Below, piece by piece: positions 1 to 9,300 of a stretch of 47,976 nt of DNA. Under the pieces are notes generated by a model that was given only the letters and a program-made list of their open reading frames with translations, was not told where the DNA came from and made no database searches. Where the stretch lies: NCBI GenBank assembly GCA_002686085.1, contig NZAC01000006.1, positions 1 through 47,976 of the forward strand. The letters run 5' to 3'. Each line of letters begins with the position of its first letter. The first letter of the stretch is position 1. The position numbers and the translations under genes are program-made. The stretch is from Roseibacillus sp. GTDB lineage: Bacteria; Verrucomicrobiota; Verrucomicrobiia; Verrucomicrobiales; Akkermansiaceae.

Positions 1-92
1 GGACCGGGCGTTTGCTTCTCTTCCGCACCGAGCGAAAGAATTCCTGCCAGGGACAACAATCCCAGCACCTTGTAACATCTCAGAGAGCTCAT
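1..92 (-). CDS. Partial secreted protein, N-terminus only
   Basis: An ATG on the minus strand at 92-90 opens a frame that stays open to the left edge (30 codons plus 2 bases). The first 24 or so residues form a convincing signal peptide: a short basic start (SSLRCYK), a hydrophobic stretch (VLGLLSLAGILSLG) and a small-residue cleavage zone before EEKQTPG. A purine-rich AGAAGG lies about 5 bases upstream of the ATG and supports this start. The gene is divergent from the GH43/transporter/fusion locus, so the 135-base gap between them probably carries promoters for both directions. The product leaves the cytoplasm; its function cannot be told because the mature domain lies outside the window. 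Confidence 0.6.
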   Translation of the reverse strand, partial: MSSLRCYKVLGLLSLAGILSLGAEEKQTPG

Positions 93-227
93 AGGCACCT
101 TCTTGAGCCCAAATCCCTTCGGCGGCAAGGACGATCGAGGCTCCTCATTATTTCCTCGCCCCGCTGAAGCAGCCCATCAAGATCGCCAAGGTCGATTTGT
201 GCATGAGAAACCATTAGCAGCCGGCAG

Positions 228-1775
228 ATGATCAAGAACCCCATTCTTTCTGGTTTCAACCCCGACCCATCAATCTGCCGGGTCGGGCAGGACTACTATA
301 TTGCCACCTCGACCTTCGAGTGGTTCCCGGGGGTCCAGATCCATCACTCCCGCGATCTCGTCAACTGGAGACTACTTGGACACGCTCTCGAGGAGAGCCG
401 GCTGCTCGACCTGCGTGGCGTACCCAGCTCTGGCGGAGTCTGGGCCCCGGCCCTCAGTCACCATGGTGGCCTCTTCTACCTATGCTATACCGTGGTCCAC
501 CAGCATGAAGCTGCCACCAAGGATACTCCCAACTTTCTCACCACCGCTCCCTCTATTGACGGGCCCTGGTCCGACCCGGTATTTATCAACTCCTCAGGAT
601 TTGATCCCTCTCTCTTCCATGATGAAGATGGGCGGAAATATTGGCTCAACATGGTCTGGGACCATCGTGCTGATCACAACCCCTTTCACGGGATCGTCCT
701 GCAGGAATACGACCATCAGGCCGAATCCCTGATCGGGGAACCCCGTATGATTTTCAAGGGGAGCAAGATCGGCCTCACCGAGGGGCCGCATCTCTACCGC
801 CGTAACGGATACTACTACCTTCTCACTGCCGAGGGTGGCACTGAGTATGACCATGCCGTGACACTCGCGCGCTCCCGCACGCTCGATGGACCATACGAGG
901 TGCACCCTGCCAACCCCATCCTCACCTCTTCCGGGCGCGACGATCTCACCCTCCAGAAGGCCGGCCATGCCAGCCTCGTGGAAACCCCCGGCGGCGAATG
1001 GTACATGCCTCATCTCTGCGGCCGCCCCCTGCCTGGGACCCGTCGTTGCAATCTCGGTAGGGAAACCGCGATCCAGCAGGTCGAATGGCGGGATGACGAC
1101 TGGCTCTACCTCGTTGAAGGTGGCAATGCGCCGCACGACGAAGTCAGCCCCCCGCAACTGCCCTCCCACTCGTGGCCTGACCTCCCGGACCGTCTTACCT
1201 TCGACTCCCTCCACTATGCCACTCCCCGGGGTCCTTCCGCCAACGTGATTCGGGACACGGAAAAGCTGGTCCTGCGCGGGTGCGAGTCTCTTGAGTCCAA
1301 TTTCGAGCAGGCCATGCTGGCCCGTCGCCTCACCTTCCAGCAGGCGACAATCACCACCTCCCTCGAGTTTGATCCGACTTCCTTCCAGCAGATGGCGGGC
1401 CTCGCCCTTTACTACAACACCCACCTTTTCCATTACCTCTACCTCTCCCAAGATGAGAACCTTGGACCTTGTCTCCAGATCCACTCCTGCGATGACGGTA
1501 CTTCCAACTTTCCTCTCGGTAAAAATCTCCTACCTGTTCCCCAAGGACCCGTCTACCTGCGAGCGACTCTTGACCATCGTGACCTCCAATTCTCCTACTC
1601 TACCGACGAGGCAAACTTTCACCCCGTAGGGCCGGTTCTCGACGCCTCCCTTCTCTCCGACGACCACGGAGATCACTGGGGCTTCACCGGAACCTTCGTT
1701 GCCTTGTGCTGCCAGGACCTGACTGGCGCCCGACTCGCCGCTGAATTCCACTTTCTCCAGATATCCGCCTCATGA
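228..1775 (+). CDS. GH43 family beta-xylosidase/alpha-L-arabinofuranosidase-type hydrolase
   Basis: This 515-residue protein is a family 43 glycoside hydrolase of the beta-xylosidase (XynB-like) type, expected to release xylose from the non-reducing ends of xylo-oligosaccharides. The N-terminus carries the family start NPILSGFNPDPS, with Asp13 as the likely general base. Asp126 in SGFDPSLF fits the pKa-modulating Asp and Glu185 in TEGPHLY the general acid. The five-bladed propeller fills about residues 1-310. A C-terminal beta-sandwich (about 320-515) is typical of the family and shapes the xylosidase pocket. There is no signal peptide, so it should act in the cytoplasm on imported oligosaccharides. 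Its stop overlaps the start of the sugar transporter (ATGA), which indicates translational coupling. No clear Shine-Dalgarno is visible. The family is firm; xylosidase rather than arabinofuranosidase activity is inferred. Confidence 0.93.
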   Translation: MIKNPILSGFNPDPSICRVGQDYYIATSTFEWFPGVQIHHSRDLVNWRLLGHALEESRLLDLRGVPSSGGVWAPALSHHGGLFYLCYTVVHQHEAATKDTPNFLTTAPSIDGPWSDPVFINSSGFDPSLFHDEDGRKYWLNMVWDHRADHNPFHGIVLQEYDHQAESLIGEPRMIFKGSKIGLTEGPHLYRRNGYYYLLTAEGGTEYDHAVTLARSRTLDGPYEVHPANPILTSSGRDDLTLQKAGHASLVETPGGEWYMPHLCGRPLPGTRRCNLGRETAIQQVEWRDDDWLYLVEGGNAPHDEVSPPQLPSHSWPDLPDRLTFDSLHYATPRGPSANVIRDTEKLVLRGCESLESNFEQAMLARRLTFQQATITTSLEFDPTSFQQMAGLALYYNTHLFHYLYLSQDENLGPCLQIHSCDDGTSNFPLGKNLLPVPQGPVYLRATLDHRDLQFSYSTDEANFHPVGPVLDASLLSDDHGDHWGFTGTFVALCCQDLTGARLAAEFHFLQISAS

Positions 1776-3328
1776 ATCTCCGCTCCTTTTTTATCGCTCT
1801 TACCGTATCGCTCGGAGGGTTTCTCTTCGGATTTGATGCCGGAATTATTTCCGGCGTCATGGAATATGCTGGCCCCTACTTTCAACTGGATGATGTCCAA
1901 ACCGGATGGGCTGTTAGTTGCACGGTCTTTATCGCCATGTTCGCCATGCTCGTGGCAGGAAGGTTAAGCGATACCTTTGGTCGCAAACCTGTCCTCCTCA
2001 CTGTGGCCTTTCTCTACGCGATCTCCGCCATCCTCTCTGCTTTGGCGAGCTCATACGAAATGCTCTATATCGCCCGAATGATTGGCGGGGTCGCCTTTGG
2101 AGCTGCCCTCGTAATCGCTCCCACCTACATCGCAGAAATTGCCGGGGCAAAAGACCGCGGCAAACTTGTATCTATTCAGCAGCTCAACATAGTTTTAGGA
2201 TTCTTTGCAGCCTTTCTCAGCAACTACCTGTTCAACCACCTGACTACAGAAGGAGCAGGGATCTTCTTCCAGTCGGGAAGTTTTGCAGGCGAAACAGTCT
2301 GGCGCTGGATGCTAGGTGTAGAGGCCCTGCCTGCGCTCCTCTATTTTGGCTGCCTTTTTCTTGTTCCGAGAAGTCCCCGCTGGTTACTGGCCAACGGGCG
2401 GGAGACTGAAGGTGAGAGGGTCCTGGCCAAGATCCACGGCACTGAGAACGCCCAGTCCGAGAGCGCGGATATCCGAAAAAGCCTCGCGGAAGAACGCCTT
2501 GTCGCCGGATCCAGAATCTCGGATCTCTTCCTTCCCGCCCTCCGCTTCATCCTTATTGTCGGCATTGTCATCGGCATCCTTCAGCAAGCTACCGGGATCA
2601 ACGCGGTCTATTTCTACGCAACCCAGATCTTCAAGCAGACCGGGGTGGGCGTCGACAATGCCTTCCTGCAAGGCGTGCTTCTCAGTCTCACCTCTGTGGT
2701 CTTCGCTACCATCGCCATTTTGACCATCGACAGAATTGGCCGAAGACCTCTGCTTCTTGTCGGCATCGCGGGAATTGCCATCTGTATGCTGCTCTGTGGG
2801 TTTGGCTTCCAAGGCGCCACTTATCAGCTGACCCCGGAGAAGATTGCGGCTCTGGAGGGAGTTGATCTGGCCAAGCTCTCAGCCGTGGAGAACAAGACCT
2901 TTACCTCCGACGTCGCTTTTAAAAATACCATGAGGGAAGTCCTTGGAACAGAGGCCTACAGCAAACAGGAGGGGGCCATCCTCGAAGCTGCGACCAACAT
3001 GAATGCCACGATCGTGCTGGTGGGCATTCTCGGGTTCATCGCCTGCTTTAATTTCTCCCTTGGTCCAGTAATGTGGGTAATGCTCTCAGAAATGTATCCC
3101 AACCGGATCCGGGGGCTGGCAATCGGTAGTATCGGCCTCATCAACTCCTTCACCGCCTGGATCGTCACCCAGATATTCCCGTGGGAACTATCAAATCTCG
3201 GGGCAGCGCCCTCATTCTTCATCTTCGGCGGGATCGCCCTCGTCGGATTCTTCATTCTCTTCCGCATTCTACCAGAAACCAAGGGCAAGACTCTTGAACA
3301 ATTGGAAGCAGACCTGGTACGGACTTAA
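1772..3328 (+). CDS. Sugar porter family MFS transporter
   Basis: A 518-residue, 12-helix major facilitator transporter of the sugar porter family (XylE/GLUT-like), expected to import a monosaccharide across the inner membrane, probably with protons. The first helix shows LGGFLFGFDAGIISG. The loop 2-3 signature GRLSDTFGRKP is at 63-73, PRSPRWL follows helix 6, the sugar-contact motif QQATGIN opens the second half, and PETKG is at 501-505 near the C-terminus. A hydrophilic insert of about 60 residues (around 350-410, between two late helices) is longer than in minimal sugar porters. It starts within the stop of the GH43 gene and is followed 16 bases later by the secreted multi-hydrolase, so the three probably form one operon. 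Xylose is the best substrate guess from the neighbours, but the sequence alone does not prove it. Confidence 0.93.
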   Translation: MNLRSFFIALTVSLGGFLFGFDAGIISGVMEYAGPYFQLDDVQTGWAVSCTVFIAMFAMLVAGRLSDTFGRKPVLLTVAFLYAISAILSALASSYEMLYIARMIGGVAFGAALVIAPTYIAEIAGAKDRGKLVSIQQLNIVLGFFAAFLSNYLFNHLTTEGAGIFFQSGSFAGETVWRWMLGVEALPALLYFGCLFLVPRSPRWLLANGRETEGERVLAKIHGTENAQSESADIRKSLAEERLVAGSRISDLFLPALRFILIVGIVIGILQQATGINAVYFYATQIFKQTGVGVDNAFLQGVLLSLTSVVFATIAILTIDRIGRRPLLLVGIAGIAICMLLCGFGFQGATYQLTPEKIAALEGVDLAKLSAVENKTFTSDVAFKNTMREVLGTEAYSKQEGAILEAATNMNATIVLVGILGFIACFNFSLGPVMWVMLSEMYPNRIRGLAIGSIGLINSFTAWIVTQIFPWELSNLGAAPSFFIFGGIALVGFFILFRILPETKGKTLEQLEADLVRT

Positions 3329-3344
3329 AAATCACTCCTCATTC

Positions 3345-6300
3345 ATGAAGCACCTTTTCCTCCTTCTTGCCCTCGCGGCGACCACTCTCTCCCTGTCCGC
3401 TACAGGCCAGCAACTTACCGGACGCTTTGCTCCTCCCGCTGGCAAGGTCCTCATCTTCGCAGGACAGGACAATGCCTCAGTCGGGGGCACTGCCAAATAT
3501 CGTAACGGATATATCGAAAACGTTGGGGTCCCGGCCGGGATCACGCACTACGTCTATTTCTCCGAAGGGTGGACCAACAAGTTCAACCGGACCTTCGGCA
3601 AGGGAGTTGCTGGTCTCAACACCGAGACCGAATGGGCCTCCGGCCCCATGCACCAGAAGGCCTACCTTGATTCTCCATCCCTTGACCGCTGCGTCATGCA
3701 CCTCTCCATCTCAATGGAGGGAAACTGTGAGGACAAGGTTGCCGACGGCACCTTTGACCACCTCATCGACGAGCTGGTCACCTTCGTCCGGGACCATCCC
3801 GAGCACCCCTTCCTCATCCGCATCGGCTACGAGTTTGATGGAAATTGGAACGGGTATGACCCCGACAACTTTAAGAAGGCCTTCCGTCGAATCGTAGACG
3901 GCCTGCGCAAGGACAAGCTTCCCAACGTGGCCACCTGCTACGCCTCCTCGAGCATGGCCACCCTTAAGCAGTTCGAGGAATATGATCCCGGGGCCCAGTA
4001 TTACGACTGGGTCGGCTACTCCTGGTGGGGAGGCGATAAGGACGGCGAGGCCGCCCTTGAGTTTGCCCGTCGTCTGCAGAAGCCAGTCTTTATCGCCGAG
4101 GCCACTCCTCGCGGACTCTTTTTTGACAAGGACGACCCGGAAGAGGTCTGGGATACCTGGTTTACAAAGTTTTTCCAACACATCGACGACAATCTCGACG
4201 TAGTCCGGGCCGCCTCCTACATCAATGCGGACTGGGACTCCCAGGAGATGTGGGACGGGTGGGGCCAGTCCAGACTCGAGACTGCTCCCCTCCTGCGGAA
4301 GCGATGGCTGGCGAAAATGGCCGAGGACCAGTTCCTCAATGCCAGTGACAAGCCTTTCGAATTGATCAACTTCCCCTCTCCTTTCGCCCTCCCAACCAAG
4401 CAAATACTACCCTACCGCAACCCCTCGCTTCCTGTCGAGGAGCGGGTAGGAGACCTCTTGGCTCGGATGAACCTCCAGGAAAAAGTCGCACAGATCACTG
4501 GCTGGTGGGATCCCAATGAGGAGAAACTGCGAGAAGAAGGAAAGATCTTCACCCCGGAATTCTACGCCGCGAACTCCCCTCACGGGGTGGGTGAACTCGG
4601 CCCTCTGCACAACCTCACCATCGCTGAGGACGTGAAGCAGTATCGTGCCGTGCAGGACTACTTCCGCCGGCAAACCCGGCTCGGGATTCCTGCCATCCTC
4701 CATGACGAGGCCGCCCACGGGTTCATGCGCTTCGAGGCCAATTCCTTCCCTGCTCCCATTGGTCTTTCCTGCACTTGGAATCCACGCCTTCTGGTCAAAC
4801 TCTACTCCCAAGCTGGCCGAGAGGCCCGCTCCCGTGGCATCTCGCATATCCTCTCCCCGATCGTTGATGTCGCGCGAGACCTTCGCTGGGGCCGCGTGGA
4901 TGAAACCCTTGGTGAAGATCCCTTCCTCGTTTCCCGCCTCGGAGCAGCCATGGTCGAGGGTCTTCAGGGCTCGCGGGACGGCACCATCGCGAAAGGTCAC
5001 GTTGCCGCCACCCTGAAGCATTTCGCCGGCTATGCCGGAACTGACGGAGGCCGGAACCGCTCTCCTTATTCCAACGGACCCCGACACCTTCTGGACGTCG
5101 ATGTGGCGCCTTTCCGTCATGTCATCGACCGCGTCAAGCCTGCTGCTGTGATGGCAGCTTTCAATGAGATCGATGGCCTGCCTTGTCACGTGAATCCGTG
5201 GATTCTGAACGAGGTCCTCCGTGGCCAGCTCGGCTTCGACGGTCTGACCGTGGGAGACTATCAGGGCATTGATCTGGTGCGTAAATACCAGAACATTGGA
5301 TCCTCTGACGCCGACGCGGCCCGCATGGCCCTGAACGCCGGCCTGCAACTTGAGTTGCCCAACCGGTTCGGATACCAGCACCTCCCTCGCCTCTTGCGCG
5401 AGGGGAAGGTCCAGATGGCGCAAATCGACGAGGCCGTCCGGGCGGTTCTCTCCCTCAAGTTTCGCCTCGGACTCTTTGAGGCGCCCTTCGAACTTGATGC
5501 CGAAAACGCTAATGCCTTGGCCCGCTCAGAGGAAGCCACCGAACTTGCCCGCGAGGCTGCGCGACAGTCCATTGTCCTTCTGCGCAACGAGGACAACCTG
5601 CTCCCCCTCGATCGCACCGCCTACAAAACTATCGCAGTCATCGGACCCAATGCTGCCACCTGCCGCCTTGGCTCTTACTCAGGGCGCCCCCTCAAAACCG
5701 TCTCCCTGCTCGAGGGCATCCGCGATCTTGTTGGGGAAAAGATTAAGGTCACCCACGCCGAGGGGTGCAAGATTGCCCTCAACGACACCGGGGACTCTTA
5801 TGCCAACTGGCGCTACGTCAACGAAATCGAATTCGCCACTCTGTCCGACAACGAGGACCTCATCGACGAGGCTATCAAGGTCGCAAGCGAGGCCGATCTC
5901 GTCATCCTCGCTATCGGCGAAAACGTGCTTATGGGTCGAGAGGCCTGGGGAGGTAATCACGTTGGGGATCGCAGTAACCTCGATCTCACTGAGTCCCAGC
6001 AGGCCCTCTCCAGGGCCATCCTCGATACCGGAAAGCCTGTGGTAGCCTTCCTGAACAACGGCAGCCCAATCACTCTTCACGACCTCGGCGAGCAATTTCC
6101 AGCTATTCTGACCGGCCACTACGCCGGACAGGAAACCGGCACCGCAGCCGCTGAAATTCTCTTTGGAGAAACCTCTCCTTCCGGAAAGCTCACCGTGAGC
6201 TGGCCCCGCAGCGTGGGGCACCTTCCCATCCACTACAGCCAGCACGGAAGCTCACAGGTTTTTGACTACGTCGATTCCCCTCGGGGACCGGTCTATCCCT

Positions 6301-9300
6301 TCGGGTATGGCCTTAACTACACGACCTTCGAATACTCCAATCTCACTCTCTCCGCAGAGGAAATCTACCCCGAGGATCTTATCCTCGTGGGATTTGATCT
6401 GACCAATACCGGGAAACGAATCGGCACCGAGATCGCTCAGCTCTATGTCAGCGGACAGGGCTTTCCTCTCGCCCGACCCGGCCTTGAGCTCAAGGGCTTC
6501 CAGCGGATCACGCTCATGCCTGGTGAGACCAAGAGGGTGAGCATCGAGATTTACGCCGAGGACCTTGTCTTCCACGACAGCGCGTTGCAAAGATCCTTCC
6601 CGGCAGGCACCTATCAGGTGCGCGTGGGAGGGTCCTCCACCACTCTGAGCAAGCCTCTTTCTCTGAAGACTATTCCAAGGGCGACAACCGCCAAGATCAC
6701 CGCTCATCCCTCGGGAGCTCACTCGGGATCCGGATCAAAATCCCTCAAGCCCGCCCGAAACACCGCTGCCAAAGAGCCTGCAGCCTCCATCAATTCCGAG
6801 TCCCTCCCAACTGCTCCCAGCGAAGATGTCCCTGCCGGGAAGCGCCCTAACGTTCTTTTCATCGCTATCGATGATCTGCGACCGGAGCTCGGCACCTACG
6901 GAGCCAAGGTCAAGACTCCGAACCTCGATAAGTTCGCCCGGAGTGGCACTCGTTTCGACCGCGCCTACGTCCAGCAAGCCGTCTGCGGAGCCTCCCGTCT
7001 TTCGATTATGACTGGGCTCTACCCCACCCTAACCGGGGAACAAACCTTCCATGTAAGCGGCTGGCGGAAGCGTCATCCCGATGTTCTGACCATGAACCAG
7101 CACTTTGGGCGTCAGGGTTACACCACCGTAGGACTGGGCAAGATCTATCACGGGACAGGAGGTTCCGGAGTCGATGAAGCAAACTGGACTCGCTGGATCA
7201 ACCTCAATGTTCCCGAGTATGCCGACGAGACCAATATCAAGATCCTGAAGGAAGCGTTGGCGCGGAATGAAGTGGGCACAAAAAACGACCCCCCTAAAGG
7301 GCCTACCACCGAATCGGCCGATGTCCCGGACGATACCTATGCGGATGGGCAGCGTGCCAACAGGGCCTGTAAGCTTCTCGAAAACTTTTCGGAGGCTACT
7401 GCCACTCCCTTCTTCCTCGCGGTAGGGCTCACTAAGCCCCACCTTCCCTTCGTTGCTCCCCAGAAATACTGGGATCTCTACGATCGAGAGGACTTCAAAA
7501 TGCCAGCCAACAAGGGCATCCCTCCCGGCTACCCCCTCGATGCTGCCAACCCCAAGGCCTACGAGTTGCATAAGTATAGTGATATCCTCGGCAAGGAACC
7601 GAAGGACTATCCCATGGAGGTGAACCAGCGCCTTCTACACGGTTACGCCGCCTGTGTGAGCTACGCTGATGCCTGCGTGGGAAAAATCCTCACTACTCTC
7701 GAAGAAACCGGACTCGACAAGAACACCATCGTAGTCCTCTGGGGAGACCATGGGTGGAAACTGGGTGACCATGGCTCCTGGTCCAAGCACACCAACTTTG
7801 AATGTGACACCCGTGCTCCACTCATTATCCGGGCCCCCGGCTACGAGGGAGGAACACCATGTCCACGCCTCGTCGAATTCATCGACCTCTATCCGACCCT
7901 CTGTGACCTGACCGGCCTTCCAGTCCCGGCTCACTGCCAGGGGCGCAGCTTCCGCACCCTCCTGGAAGATCCCACCGCGGGCCATCGCTACAATGCCTAC
8001 AGCTCCTATCCATCGTGGAAAGCGCTCGGTCACAGCATCCGCTTCAAAACCTTCCGCTATACCGAATGGCACGCGGAAGAGTCTGATGAGGTGGTCGCCA
8101 GTGTCCTGACAGATCTCTCCAAAGATCCCGGAGAAGTCACCAACGTGGTGAAGGACCCCGCCTTCGCGGAGACTCTCGCAGAGGCCCAGAGTCAGCTCAG
8201 CGAGCGCCTCAAGACTGCTCGGGCACCCGCTCCTCCCAGAAAATTGGGCGGGCGGAAAAAGGCCTCTTCCAGCATTCCTCCCGTGAGAGGAAACACCACT
8301 GCGCTGGTTATCGACCCCGAGCTCGCTCGCCAGAAAATTGACGGCTTCGGAGGTTCTATCGCATTCTGGGGAACCCGGGCAGACGACAAGGCCCTTACCG
8401 CCGCCCTCAAGGAACTGAACACCTCCATTGTCAGGGCTCAGGGAGAAGTGACCAAGAAAGGCGTGGTCGACCATAACCGGGATGTCCTCCAGCGAGCCAT
8501 GAAGATCAACCCAGACCTTCAGGTCCTCCTGAGCTTCTGGCAACCCCGCTCGTCCAAGAACCAGACACTGGATTACTGGCTCCAGACCGTCGAGATCAAC
8601 GGTGGCCCTCAGTATACCCTGCGACCGGAGCGCCGGGCCGAGTGGGCGAACGAAATGGTAGCTCGCGTCCAGCAATATCTCGACTGGGGCATCAACGTCA
8701 CCGCCATCGGAGTCCAAAATGAATCCAACTGGTCACACGAGGGCACTCAAACCTGCCGCTGGGAGCCCGGAGAACTTGCCTCCTTTATCGAGACGCTGGT
8801 CAAGCCTCGCCTTCGAAGGGCTGGTCTGGGCCAGCTCCGCATTGCCGCCCCCGATCTCGCGTTCATTGGTTCCGAGGCCAGTGAGCTAAAGAGCTTTCTC
8901 CCCGCCATCGCCAGTCCAGCCGTCGATATTGCGGCCTATCACATGTATGACAGTTATATTGACGGCGAGACCGGCCCTATCGATTACCTCGTGAAGGCAA
9001 CGAGGGCCATCGCTCCTCTCAAACGGGAGCACTTCCCTGATAAGAGCCTCTGGATGACCGAAACCACCGGAGCCCAGTGGAACGGCGAGCAGTGGCACAC
9101 CTACGGATGGACCCCCGAACTCACCGAGCACCAGAAGGCCATCAAGGCCGCACGCTACCTGCACATGACTCTCGCCGATGCCGGGGCTAACGCCTTCCTC
9201 TGGTGGGGCCTAGTCTATAGCCTCGCTCCCGAGACTGTCACGGACCGCAACACCCGGCAGAAACACCGCGATGAAGGACTCGTCCTCGTCAGCGAAAAAC

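Noticed and set aside
3294-3344. TTG start 51 bases upstream for the four-domain protein
   Set aside because: It lies inside the transporter gene and would place 17 polar residues before a complete signal peptide beginning at 3345.
4407-5423. 338-codon minus-strand frame inside the GH3 region
   Set aside because: Antisense shadow produced by GC-rich codons; the plus strand encodes conserved GH3 motifs.
7635-8717. 360-codon minus-strand frame inside the sulfatase/GH30 region
   Set aside because: Antisense shadow of a strongly supported gene; no signal, motif or ribosome-binding site.
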